Of a stretch of 64,000 bases of DNA, positions 26,804-35,098 are shown piece after piece; within the stretch, counting starts at the first letter, position 1, and the number at the start of each line of letters is the position of its first letter. The notes below the pieces were generated by a model. It had not been told where the DNA came from. It ran no database searches and saw nothing but the letters and a program-made list of their open reading frames with translations. Source of the stretch: Paraburkholderia unamae. GTDB taxonomy: Bacteria; Pseudomonadota; Gammaproteobacteria; Burkholderiales; Burkholderiaceae. The stretch lies in assembly GCF_003268775.1 (NCBI RefSeq), contig NZ_QLSU01000003.1, positions 436,363 through 500,362 of the forward strand. Direction: 5' to 3'. Made by a program: the position numbers and the translations under genes.

Positions 26804-26872
26804 AAGTTGGCTAAACTCCAGTCCGTGAAATTTACGCTTGGGCGTCAACCTTCATATCTGCCTTTCCATCTG

Positions 26873-27676
26873 ATGAACACACAATCCAAAAAGACCAAAT
26901 CGGAGACTTCGGAGCCCGGCACTGTCGAGCGCACCATGGAAATGCTGCGTCTGCTCGCCACCGCCGGCCGTTACGGCCTCGCGCTCACGCAGATTTCGGA
27001 AGCCGCGAAGCTGCCGCACTCCACCGCGCACCGCCTCTTGCGCCGCCTCATCGCCGAGCGCATGGTCATGCAGCGCGAGTCCAACAAGCGCTACGTGCTC
27101 GGGCCGCTTGCCTTCGAACTCGGCCTCGCCGCCACGCAGATCTACGACCTGCGCGAACCGTGCCGCCCCATCCTCATGCGCCTCGCCGAAGAGATCGGGG
27201 ACACGGTCTACCTCACCGTGCGCAGTGGCAACGAGTCCGTGTGCGAGGACCGGTACGAAGGCCCCTCCACTATCCGCGTCATCACGCTCGAAGTCGGCAG
27301 CCGCCGGCCGCTCGGGCTCGGCGCGGGCGGCCTCGCCATCCTCGCGGCGATTCCCGAGGAAGAGCGCGAGCACACCATCGCCTGGATCACGCACCGCCAC
27401 GCCGCCAACAAGGCGTTGCAGGAAAAGCCGCTGCGCGCCGCCATCGACACCTGCCGCAAGCATGGCTACTCGCTCATCCGCAGCAAGGTCACGCTCGGCA
27501 CCACCGCCGTGGGCGTGGCCGTGCTCGACACGCTCGACAACCCCATTGCCGCCGTGAGCGTGGCCGCCGTGGACAGCCGCATGTCGGGCCCGCGCATCGA
27601 ACTGCTCGCGCGCCAGTTGCACAACACGGTGGGGCGCATTCGCGAGTCGCTGCACAGCTTCCGCGGGCGCGACTAG
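26873..27676 (+). CDS. IclR-family regulator of the homogentisate operon
   Basis: A 267-residue IclR regulator. The winged helix covers about residues 17-80 (VERTMEMLRLLATAGRYGLA, then SEAAKLPHSTAHRLLRRLIAERMV), and the effector domain follows (YLTVRSGNESVCEDRYEGPSTIR, then GSRRPLGLGAGGLAILAA and TAVGVAVLDTLDNPIAAVSVAA). It is divergent from fahA across 92 bases and is probably the local activator or repressor, like HmgR proteins. The frame is open much further upstream over fahA, but ATG 26873 gives a normal N-terminus (MNTQSKKTKSETSE). The NIPSNAP gene follows on the same strand after 158 bases. Confidence 0.92.
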   Translation: MNTQSKKTKSETSEPGTVERTMEMLRLLATAGRYGLALTQISEAAKLPHSTAHRLLRRLIAERMVMQRESNKRYVLGPLAFELGLAATQIYDLREPCRPILMRLAEEIGDTVYLTVRSGNESVCEDRYEGPSTIRVITLEVGSRRPLGLGAGGLAILAAIPEEEREHTIAWITHRHAANKALQEKPLRAAIDTCRKHGYSLIRSKVTLGTTAVGVAVLDTLDNPIAAVSVAAVDSRMSGPRIELLARQLHNTVGRIRESLHSFRGRD

Positions 27677-27834
27677 TCTCGCTTCAAGTTGCATCGTCAA
27701 TCGTGGTCCTGAGCAAAAACGCTTTCCGCCTGGCAAACAATACGAGCGTTCGCGTTGCGCGCCGGGCGAGCATAGCGGGAGCGGCTTGCGCGACGCGTGG
27801 CCACTGCAACCTGCCTTCAGGCGAGACTACGACG

Positions 27835-28188
27835 ATGATCATCGAACACCGAACCTACACCCTGCACCCCGGCAATACCGGCAAATACTTTTCGCTTTAC
27901 ACGCAGCAGGGCATGAGCATCCAGCTCGAATACCTGCCCCGGCCCATCGGCTACTACAGCACCGAACTCGGCACGCTCAACCAGGTCATTCACATGTGGG
28001 CGTACGACGATCTCAACGATCGCGCCCAACGCCGCGCGCTCATGAAGCAGGACCCGCGCTGGACAGCCTATGTCGCGCAGATCCTGCCGCTCATCCAGCA
28101 TCAGGAAAGCAAGATCCTCGTACCCGCTTCGTTCTTCACGCCTCCCATCGCGACGTTCGCGCTGGAGCAGGAAGAAAGCATCGCCTGA
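27835..28188 (+). CDS. NIPSNAP-family protein
   Basis: A 117-residue NIPSNAP-family protein, a ferredoxin-like fold found near many catabolic operons. It begins MIIEHRTYTLHPGNTGKYFSLY and continues with YYSTELGTLNQVIHMWAYDDLNDRAQRR and PLIQHQESKILVPASFF, typical of the family. No enzymatic role is established for most members. It is preceded by the IclR gene and is convergent with the alpha/beta hydrolase gene; a hairpin lies between. ATG at 27835 is chosen because only from there does the sequence look like the family. Confidence 0.85.
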   Translation: MIIEHRTYTLHPGNTGKYFSLYTQQGMSIQLEYLPRPIGYYSTELGTLNQVIHMWAYDDLNDRAQRRALMKQDPRWTAYVAQILPLIQHQESKILVPASFFTPPIATFALEQEESIA

Positions 28189-28223
28189 AGTTCGACTCCC
28201 GTTGCCGCTGCCACGAGGAACAG

Positions 28224-28244
28224 GGACCGGCACGAAGCCGGTCC
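28224..28244. terminator. hairpin between convergent NIPSNAP and hydrolase genes
   Basis: Perfect eight-pair stem GGACCGGC-ACGAA-GCCGGTCC in the 66-base convergent gap. There is no T run on either side, so termination is likely but unproven. Confidence 0.5.
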
Positions 28245-28254
28245 GTCGCGCCTG

Positions 28255-29121
28255 TCAAGCTGCGAGCGGGAAATAGCGGTCGAGCCAGCCCTTCAGGATC
28301 TCGCGCAAACGCGTGCTGCCGTCCGCGAACGGGAAGTGGTCGACTTCCGTGAGCAGGATCAGCTCGGCGCCCTTGCCCGCGTGCTTGAACACGTCGATGG
28401 CCTGCGCCGTGGGCGTCACGCTGTCGTTGGCCGAATGCAGCAGCAGGAGCGGGCGCGGTGCGAACTGCGCGACCACGTCGATCGGCCGGAAGCTGCAAAT
28501 GCTCGCCATCGTTTCCGCCGTGAAGTCCATGATCGAGCCCGGCGGCAGATGGTTGCGCATGTGCTCGGGCACCGGCACGATGTCCCAACGCTTGACCATG
28601 AGCGATTCGCCGGTCTGCTCGCGGTGGCGCTGGCCCTTCTCCATCGTTTCGGTGAAGCGCGCCCAGGCCTCGGGCGTGGGATGCTGGTCGCGCGACTTCT
28701 GCAAGCCGTCGCCCCAGCCGCCCATCGACACCACACCGGCCACGCGCACATCCACGGCGCCCGCGAAAATGCTGATGGCCGCGCCGAAACTCTGGCCCGA
28801 AAGCAGGATGCGCTCGCCCTTCACTTCCGGGCGTGCCGCGAGCCACGTCACCACGTTGCGCATGTCCGCCACCTGGTCCTGGCAGATAATGCGGCCGCGC
28901 TGGCCTTCGCTGTCGCCGCAGCCGCGCATGTCGAAGCTCAGCACCACGTAGCCAAGGCTCTCATAGAGCTCGGCTTCGATCACATGTGTTTCGCCATCCT
29001 TATTACCGCCGAATCCATGGCTCACGATCACGGCCGGCAACGGGTCGCGTGCGCCTTCGGGTACGCGCAGCACGCCCGCGAGTTGAAGGCCGTCCGACGG
29101 AATGGAAACTTTCGCCTGCAT
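28255..29121 (-). CDS. alpha/beta hydrolase, esterase or C-C hydrolase type
   Basis: A 288-residue alpha/beta hydrolase. The nucleophile elbow is LLSGQSFGAAISIFAG (Ser in GQSFG). The oxyanion region is PAVIVSHGFGGNKDGETHV, the acid is likely in LLLLHSANDSVTPTAQ and the histidine in LLTEVDHFPFADG. This resembles the dienelactone-hydrolase-like or S15-like cytoplasmic hydrolases. It is third in a minus-strand unit after the VOC dioxygenase and the aldehyde dehydrogenase, so it may split a ring-cleavage product or an ester (inference). GGAG six bases upstream supports the ATG at 29121. Substrate cannot be told. Confidence 0.82.
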   Translation of the reverse strand: MQAKVSIPSDGLQLAGVLRVPEGARDPLPAVIVSHGFGGNKDGETHVIEAELYESLGYVVLSFDMRGCGDSEGQRGRIICQDQVADMRNVVTWLAARPEVKGERILLSGQSFGAAISIFAGAVDVRVAGVVSMGGWGDGLQKSRDQHPTPEAWARFTETMEKGQRHREQTGESLMVKRWDIVPVPEHMRNHLPPGSIMDFTAETMASICSFRPIDVVAQFAPRPLLLLHSANDSVTPTAQAIDVFKHAGKGAELILLTEVDHFPFADGSTRLREILKGWLDRYFPLAA

Positions 29122-29225
29122 GTATTTCTCCAGTTTGCTTGATCGGGCTGCCCCGAAACGTTTCGCGCGCCGTGCGCGGGGTTCTCGCGCGCGGCGCGTT
29201 CGCAACCGCTATTCGTGCGGTGCGC

Positions 29226-30683
29226 TTAAAGCAATGCGGTCACGACCTTTTCGTGCGTGACGTCCTCCAGCGCGTTGGTGCCGTTCTCGCGGCCATAGCC
29301 GCTGGCCTTCACACCGCCCCAAGGCATGGCCGGATCGATCAGCCCGAAGCCGTTGAGCCATACCGCACCGGTTTTCAGGCGTCGCGCGACGAGATGACCC
29401 TCGGCCAGTTCGCGCGTGAATACGCCGGCGGACAGGCCATAGTCGCTGTCGTTGGCAATGGCCACGGCTTCGTCCACGTCGTCGAAGGGAATCACGCAGG
29501 CCACCGGCCCGAAGATTTCCTCGCGCGCGATACGCATGCTGTTGTTGCCCACGAACACGGTCGGCTCGACGTAGTAGCCGCTGCGCGCCACGCGCTTGCC
29601 GCCCGTGAGTTTTTGCGCGCCTTCTTCGAGGCCAGCGCCGCAGTAGCCGAGAATGCGGTCCACGGCGCGCTGGCTGATGACGGGGCCGAGCGTGGTGGCC
29701 GGATCGAGCGCGTCGCCGATCACCTGCTCGCTCGCGATCGCAGCAAGGCGCTCGGCCACTTCGGCAACACGCGAGCGGTGCACGAGAATGCGCGTGCCCG
29801 CCGCGCACACCTGGCCTTGATTGGCGAGGAAGCCCATGGCGAGCGTGCCGATGGCCGTGTCGAGATCCGCGCTTGGCAGCACGATTTGCGCGGCCTTGCC
29901 GCCCAGTTCGAGCGTGAGCGGCTTGAGCGTTTTCGCGGCTTCAGCCGCGAGAATGCGTCCCACCGTGCCGCTGCCCGTGTAGCTCAGTTTCGCCACGAGC
30001 GGATGGCGCGCGAGCGCCATGCCGGCCACGGGGCCCGCGCCCGGCACGACGTTGAACGCGCCGGCCGGAAAGCCGGCTTCGTTGAACAGACGCGCGATAT
30101 GCAGCGTGGAAAGCGGCGCTTCCTCGGCGGGCTTGAGCACCACCGCATTGCCCGCGGCGAGCGCGGCGGCCGCTTTCCAGCCCACGTACATCGTCGGCGC
30201 GTTATAGGCGCCGATCGCGCCGATCACGCCCAGGGGCTCGCGCACCGTATAGGCGAGCACCGGGCGGCCGAACATGTCGGGCACCGAAATGTTGCGGCCG
30301 TCGAGCTTGTCGGCAAAGCCCGCGAAATAGCGCAGCGTGCGGATCAGGTTGGCCACGTCGGCGTGACGCGCCATGCCGAGGATCTTGCCGTTGTCGAGGC
30401 TTTCGAGGCGCGCGATGAGGTCCGCGTCGCGCTCCACGAGGTCGGCGAGGCGATTGAGGAGCCGCGCGCGGCCCACGCCGTCCACGGCGCCCCACGCGCC
30501 ATCGAAGGCGCGCTGCGCGGCCTGCACCGCCGCATCGACATCGGCCTCGCTCGCGGCGGCCACGTGCGCCAGCACCTGCTCGTTCGACGGATTGATCACC
30601 GGCTGCGTGGCGCCGCCGGTTGCGGCTACGAACTGGCCGTCTATGTACAACTGCTCCTGAAACTGTGTCGTCGCGGCAACCAT
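29226..30683 (-). CDS. NAD(P)-dependent aldehyde dehydrogenase
   Basis: A 485-residue aldehyde dehydrogenase. The catalytic Cys is in GFLANQGQVCAAGTR and the general-base Glu in KPLTLELGGKAAQIVL. NAD-binding features are GSGTVGRILAAEA and the C-terminal EIFGPVACVIPFDDVDEA. It is second after the VOC extradiol dioxygenase (70 bases). In extradiol pathways a semialdehyde ring-cleavage product is oxidised by such an enzyme, so a hydroxymuconic-semialdehyde dehydrogenase role is possible (inference). Start at 30683 fits GGAG upstream; the frame to 30740 adds 19 residues unlike the family. Confidence 0.9.
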   Translation of the reverse strand: MVAATTQFQEQLYIDGQFVAATGGATQPVINPSNEQVLAHVAAASEADVDAAVQAAQRAFDGAWGAVDGVGRARLLNRLADLVERDADLIARLESLDNGKILGMARHADVANLIRTLRYFAGFADKLDGRNISVPDMFGRPVLAYTVREPLGVIGAIGAYNAPTMYVGWKAAAALAAGNAVVLKPAEEAPLSTLHIARLFNEAGFPAGAFNVVPGAGPVAGMALARHPLVAKLSYTGSGTVGRILAAEAAKTLKPLTLELGGKAAQIVLPSADLDTAIGTLAMGFLANQGQVCAAGTRILVHRSRVAEVAERLAAIASEQVIGDALDPATTLGPVISQRAVDRILGYCGAGLEEGAQKLTGGKRVARSGYYVEPTVFVGNNSMRIAREEIFGPVACVIPFDDVDEAVAIANDSDYGLSAGVFTRELAEGHLVARRLKTGAVWLNGFGLIDPAMPWGGVKASGYGRENGTNALEDVTHEKVVTALL

Positions 30684-30753
30684 GACTGTGTCTCCTCTTT
30701 TGGACGCTCTACAGGACCCGCTATAGGACGCTTGATGCATGCACGCCGCGCCC

Positions 30754-31677
30754 TTAGCGCAGTTCCGGCGTTTCGAAGTTGGTCGGGAAGTCGAGCGGCT
30801 CGGACTCGCCCCAGATGCTGCGCGTGCCCACTTCCTGCCAGTCCTGGGCTTCCCATTCGACGCCTGGCGCGATGAAGTCCATGTCGGCGAAATACTCGTG
30901 CATGCTGTTCCACGGGTCGCGGATATAGGCGAACGTGTTCGAGCCCACGAAGTGACGGCCCGGACCCCAGCCGGGGATATAGCCTTTGTTGACCATCTGG
31001 CGCGCGGCCGCGCCCACTTCGTCGGTCGTGCCGACGTCGAAGCCCACGTGATGCAGGCCGTACGTGCTCGACTTGCCGAACGCGACGATGTGATGGTCCG
31101 AGCCGTGCGGCGAGTGCAGGAAGTTCAGGAACGAGGCCACGCTGTCCGAAAGGCGCAGGTTGAACATCTCGTTGTAGAACGCGACCTTGCGGTTCGGATC
31201 GGTGGAGAACAGCACGACGTGGCCCATGCGGCGCGGGCGGATCGGCTTCTCGTCGATGAGCTCGGTGCGGCCCTTGCGCGCCGTGCGGTTATCGAGCGTG
31301 TTGAAGGTCACGCGCGGCGCGGTGTCCCACGGCGCTTCGTCGGCCGCCTTGACGTTCGTGAGCATGCCGTCGAAGTCGCGGAACCAGAGGCCCTCGCCCG
31401 GCACGTTCTTCGGCGCGTCGAGCAGTTCGACGCCGCCGCGTTCGAGATTCGCGCGGATCTCGCGCAGCGACTGCTCGTCGGTGCCGTAGCTCACATAGGT
31501 CAGACGTTTGCGCGGCCCCTGGGTCAGGATCACCTGGTCCTGATCGCGCCCGTAGCAACGGCATACGAGCGTGCCGTCGCGCTCGAAGGTCTCGAGGCCG
31601 AAGTCCTCGTAGAACACACGCGCAATCGCGAGGTCGGGGACCGACATGGAGAAATGCTGGATATTGCGAATCGTCAT
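30754..31677 (-). CDS. VOC-superfamily extradiol ring-cleavage dioxygenase
   Basis: A 307-residue type I extradiol dioxygenase made of two VOC (glyoxalase-fold) modules. The metal ligands of the second module are visible: His in RRMGHVVLFS, His in YGLHHVGFDV and Glu in NSMHEYFADMDF. It would open a catechol ring with Fe(II) or Mn(II). The N-terminal module has IQHFSMSVPDLAIARVFYEDFGL. It leads a minus-strand unit with the aldehyde dehydrogenase and hydrolase, and is divergent from a LysR gene across 368 bases. Sequence alone does not give the catechol; bulky or carboxylated catechols are candidates. Confidence 0.86.
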   Translation of the reverse strand: MTIRNIQHFSMSVPDLAIARVFYEDFGLETFERDGTLVCRCYGRDQDQVILTQGPRKRLTYVSYGTDEQSLREIRANLERGGVELLDAPKNVPGEGLWFRDFDGMLTNVKAADEAPWDTAPRVTFNTLDNRTARKGRTELIDEKPIRPRRMGHVVLFSTDPNRKVAFYNEMFNLRLSDSVASFLNFLHSPHGSDHHIVAFGKSSTYGLHHVGFDVGTTDEVGAAARQMVNKGYIPGWGPGRHFVGSNTFAYIRDPWNSMHEYFADMDFIAPGVEWEAQDWQEVGTRSIWGESEPLDFPTNFETPELR

Positions 31678-31808
31678 CTGCTGTCTTCCTCTTCCTGATC
31701 TGGCTTCCCTGCGTCTTGCATGGCGTACAGGGTCGAGGCATAGATTAAGGAGCGGGCCTGGGGGCGTCCAATCAAAAGAATGACGTCGGCGCGCTCATCC
31801 ATAACTGC

Positions 31809-31829
31809 ATGCATCGTGGGTGCGTGCAT
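31809..31829. promoter_or_regulatory. inverted repeat in VOC dioxygenase-LysR gap
   Basis: ATGCA-N11-TGCAT in the 368-base divergent gap (31678-32045), which otherwise shows no gene. The spacing resembles a LysR-type box, though the usual T-N11-A is not exact. Low confidence. Confidence 0.35.
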
Positions 31830-32045
31830 ACCCTGATACGGGTGCGCCGCTAGCATTCGCGTGGCGATAAATCAATGGGGGAAAGCGCCTTGAAAACGGC
31901 GCTCTTCAATTGGGGTTGAAAGCGGGTTTCGCCTGTTTGAAGCGCGCCTCGAACGATGCGCGCGCAACGAATGACGCACGGGACAGCCGGCCGGGACTGC
32001 TAGAATCGTGGCCAGAAAGCAAGAGAGACAGAAAGGACGCGCAGC

Positions 32046-32984
32046 ATGTTGATCGATCCCAGACATCTGATCCAGCTCCACATGATCGTGGAGCTGGGCT
32101 CGTTCATTTCGGCGGCCGAACGGCTCGGGCTTACGCAGCCTGGGCTTTCGCGCAATATCCGGTTGCTGGAGTCGCGCATCGGCGTGCGCCTGCTCATACG
32201 CGGCAAGCACGGCGCGGTGCCGACCGACGAAGGCAAGACGCTCGCCGCTTATGGACGCAGGCTTTTCGAGCTGAGCCAGCAGGCGGCCACGACGGGCGCG
32301 GCCGTGCATCGCGGGGAAGTGGGTGAGTTGCGCCTGGGCGCGGCGTTCTCGCTTGCGAACGGCTTGATCGCGGAGCCGGTGAGCCGCTTTCTCGCGGCAA
32401 GGCCGAAGACGTCGCTACGCGTGCTGCCGGGGCCGACGCCGCGTTTGCTGGAAGAACTCGACGCGGGTCAGCTCGATCTCGTGGTGGGGGGCACGCAAAT
32501 GCTGCCCGAGGAGCACGGGCTGCGCTTCGAGGCGCTGGTCGACAACGACCTGGTGGCGGTGGGCCGCGCCGATCATCCGCTCGCGAAACTCGAGCACGAC
32601 GCGCCGGTGGCCCAGTTGCGCGAATACCGCTGGGTGGCCTGCCTCGAACAGGACCCGCTGAGGCGCGACGTCGAAGCGGGCATGGCCTCGCTCGGGCTCA
32701 CGCAGGATTGCGTCGCACTCGAAACGGCGTCGCTCACGCTGGTGACCGACGTGCTCGCGCGTACCGACTTTCTCACGCTGATCCCCTCCCCGCTCGCCAA
32801 CGCGTTGACGGCGAGCGGGCGCTTCGCGCGGGTGCAGGCCGCCAGCTCCTACACGCTGCGGCCCATCGGCGTGGCGTATCGCGTGAATGCGTATATTCCG
32901 CCCATCGCCACGGCCTTCATCAAGGTGCTGCGCGGCTGGGCCCAGGAAAATCGCACGAGCCTCGCCGCGCTGCGCGACGACTGA
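32046..32984 (+). CDS. LysR-family regulator
   Basis: A 312-residue LysR-type regulator with a normal single HTH (about residues 5-64: HLIQLHMIVELGSFISAAER, then LTQPGLSRNIRLLESRIGVRLL) and an effector domain (GELRLGAAFSLANGLIAEPV). It is divergent from the VOC dioxygenase operon and convergent with the FAH gene, ending 12 bases from it. It is the likely activator of the dioxygenase-aldehyde dehydrogenase-hydrolase unit. The effector is probably the substrate or an intermediate (family rule, not seen). Confidence 0.92.
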   Translation: MLIDPRHLIQLHMIVELGSFISAAERLGLTQPGLSRNIRLLESRIGVRLLIRGKHGAVPTDEGKTLAAYGRRLFELSQQAATTGAAVHRGEVGELRLGAAFSLANGLIAEPVSRFLAARPKTSLRVLPGPTPRLLEELDAGQLDLVVGGTQMLPEEHGLRFEALVDNDLVAVGRADHPLAKLEHDAPVAQLREYRWVACLEQDPLRRDVEAGMASLGLTQDCVALETASLTLVTDVLARTDFLTLIPSPLANALTASGRFARVQAASSYTLRPIGVAYRVNAYIPPIATAFIKVLRGWAQENRTSLAALRDD

Positions 32985-32996
32985 CGAACCGCGGCT

Positions 32997-33854
32997 TCAG
33001 GCCGAAGCCACCACGCGGTTCTCGATATGGCCGAGGCCGTCGATCTGCGCGCGCACCACGTCGCCGTCCTGGAGCAGCTTGCCGATCGCCACGCCCACGC
33101 CGGAGGGCGTGCCGGTGGCGAGAATGTCGCCGGGTTCGAGCGTCATGACCGTCGAGAGATATTCGATCTGCGCGTAGATGTCGTAAATCATGTCGCCCGT
33201 CGTCATGCGCTGGCGCGCCTCGCCGTTCACGCTCAGCACCATTTCCAGTGCGAGCGGATCGGCGATCTCGTCGTCGGTCGTGAGCCACGGGCCGATCGGG
33301 CCGTGCGTGTCGAACGACTTGCCGAGCGTGAAGGTGGGCGAGCGGTTTTGCCAGTCGCGCGCGGTCACGTCGTTCGTCACGAGGTAGCCCGCGATCACGG
33401 CGCGCGCGTCGGCGGCCTTCACGTTGCGGCAGCGCTTGCCGATCACCACGCCCAGTTCGATCTCGTAGTCGAGCTTCTCGACGACCGAAGGCAGGTCGAT
33501 CGGATCAAACGGTCCGCTGATGCACGACACCTGCTTGTTGAACCAGAGCTGGCTCGAAGGAATCGGCACGCCCGCGGCTTTTGCCTCTTCGGCGTGCGCC
33601 TTGTAGTTCAGGCCAATCGCCAGATATTTCTGCGGATCGTTGACAGGCGCTTCGAGCTTGACCTCGCTCAGCGCGAACGCCCCGCCCTGCTCCGCTTCGA
33701 GCGCGGCGCGCAGCGCGGGCAAATTCGCCAGCAACTCGCGCATGGAATCGCCCACGCCCTGCATGCCCTGTACTGCCGACAGATCGATGACGCGGTCGCC
33801 GCTCAGCTTGCCAATGCGGGTGCGTCCTTCCACCGTGAAACGTACGAGTTTCAT
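32997..33854 (-). CDS. FAH-family hydrolase/isomerase
   Basis: A 285-residue enzyme of the fumarylacetoacetate hydrolase superfamily, of the type annotated as 2-hydroxyhepta-2,4-diene-1,7-dioate isomerase or related hydrolase. Metal-binding acids are in VVEKLDYEIELGVVIGK (the ExE region) with LVTNDVTARDWQ downstream, and the end has GDILATGTPSGVG. Such enzymes act on 2-oxo-dicarboxylic products of ring cleavage by decarboxylation, isomerisation or C-C hydrolysis. It is the last gene of the unit DUF3500-SDR-SnoaL-FAH (42 bases after the SnoaL gene). It is distinct from fahA at 25.8 kb. Confidence 0.88.
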   Translation of the reverse strand: MKLVRFTVEGRTRIGKLSGDRVIDLSAVQGMQGVGDSMRELLANLPALRAALEAEQGGAFALSEVKLEAPVNDPQKYLAIGLNYKAHAEEAKAAGVPIPSSQLWFNKQVSCISGPFDPIDLPSVVEKLDYEIELGVVIGKRCRNVKAADARAVIAGYLVTNDVTARDWQNRSPTFTLGKSFDTHGPIGPWLTTDDEIADPLALEMVLSVNGEARQRMTTGDMIYDIYAQIEYLSTVMTLEPGDILATGTPSGVGVAIGKLLQDGDVVRAQIDGLGHIENRVVASA

Positions 33855-33896
33855 TCAGACTCCTGTATTCATTTGGATACTTGAGACGATAGTCAA

Positions 33897-34289
33897 TCAG
33901 GATTCCTGCGTTATCGTCAGATGAAAATTCGTGAATTGCCAGCGGCCTGAGCGCCGCCGCAACACCTGCGTGACGAAGGCGTGCATGGCGATTTCCCCTT
34001 CGCCGTGCGGCGCGCGCATGCGGTTGGTGAGCGGCCCGGTCATCACGGCGATATCGCCTTCCACGCGCAGCGCGAGCGGTCCGCGTTCGATCGCGATGAA
34101 TCCGCGCTTGCGCTCGATATGGCGCAGCAGCGCGACCTTGTCGTGCACGAGCCCCGTGCTGTGAACATGCACGAGGTCGTCCGCGAAGAGTTCGTCGAGC
34201 GCGTCGAGATCCACGGCCACGAGCGCGGCCTGGCGGCACTGCTCCAGCGCCAGGATCGCCGCGCGGTCTTGCGTCTCGTCCGCGCGCAT
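33897..34289 (-). CDS. SnoaL/NTF2-like protein
   Basis: A 130-residue protein with the cone-shaped NTF2/SnoaL_3 fold by sequence look: AILALEQCRQAALVAVDLDALDELFADDLVHVHSTG, then VEGDIAVMTGPLTNRMR and RSGRWQFTNFHLTI. Members are isomerases, dehydratases or proteins of unknown role. The ATG overlaps the SDR stop by one base (TGATG), so translation is coupled. His and Asp residues in DDLVHVHSTG are candidate catalytic ones. No substrate can be named. Confidence 0.82.
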   Translation of the reverse strand: MRADETQDRAAILALEQCRQAALVAVDLDALDELFADDLVHVHSTGLVHDKVALLRHIERKRGFIAIERGPLALRVEGDIAVMTGPLTNRMRAPHGEGEIAMHAFVTQVLRRRSGRWQFTNFHLTITQES

Positions 34290-35071
34290 CAGATCAGCCC
34301 TTCGTACGAGCCACCGTCGAGCTGCAAGTTCTGGCCGGAGATATAGCTCGCCTGCGTGCTGCACAGGAACGCGCAAGCCGCGCCGAATTCCTCGGGGCGT
34401 CCGAGCCGTTTCGCGGCGATCGTATCGGCGATACGACGGCGCGCCTCGTCGCGATCGATGCCGTGCTCGCTCATCATGCGCTGCGCCATGAACTCCTGGC
34501 GCGGGGTGTCGATGCGCTCGGGCAGCAGGTTGTTGATCGTCACGTTGTCGGCCACCACGTGCGTGCTGATCGCCTTGCTCATGGCCGTAAGCGCCGTGCG
34601 CGCCGAGGTCGAGAGACCCATCATGTAGTGCGGCGATTTCACCATTGCCGAGGTGATGTTGACGATGCGGCCGAAGCGGCGCGCCTGCATGCCCGGAATA
34701 TACGCGCGCATGAGCTGCACGGCGGGAATCATGTTCGCGCCGAGCGCGGCCAGCAACGCCGCTTCGTCCCAGTCGTCCAGACGGCCAGGCGGCGGCCCCG
34801 CGTTGTTGTTCACGAGAATATCGACCTCGGGCAGCGTGCGTACGATCGCTTCGCGGCCTTCGGCCGTGGTGAGGTCGGCGGCAATGGTGCTCACCTGCGC
34901 GCCTTGAACGCGCTCGCGCAGCGCCTGCGCGGCCGCTTCGAGTTTGTTCGCGTCGCGCCCGTTCAGCGTGAGCGCCACACCTTCGTGCGCGAGCGCTTCG
35001 GCACAGGCAAGCCCGAGCCCCTGCGACGACGCCGCAATGAACGCGCGGCGGCCCTTGATTCCCAGATCCAT
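34289..35071 (-). CDS. SDR-family protein with non-canonical catalytic site
   Basis: A 260-residue short-chain dehydrogenase/reductase by fold: cofactor loop AASSQGLG near residue 14, NNNAGPPPG at 88-96 and C-terminal SGQNLQLDGGSYEG. The active site is unusual. Ser141 is in place, but alignment of NITSAMVKSPHYMMGLSTSARTAL puts Ser154 where the catalytic Tyr should be and Arg158 where Lys should be. It may be a dehydratase, a binding protein or use another mechanism; the nearby Tyr149 could act instead. It lies 27 bases after the DUF3500 gene and overlaps the SnoaL gene by one base. Confidence 0.88.
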   Translation of the reverse strand: MDLGIKGRRAFIAASSQGLGLACAEALAHEGVALTLNGRDANKLEAAAQALRERVQGAQVSTIAADLTTAEGREAIVRTLPEVDILVNNNAGPPPGRLDDWDEAALLAALGANMIPAVQLMRAYIPGMQARRFGRIVNITSAMVKSPHYMMGLSTSARTALTAMSKAISTHVVADNVTINNLLPERIDTPRQEFMAQRMMSEHGIDRDEARRRIADTIAAKRLGRPEEFGAACAFLCSTQASYISGQNLQLDGGSYEGLI

Positions 35072-35098
35072 GTCTTGTCCTCTCTTGCTCGATTGAAT

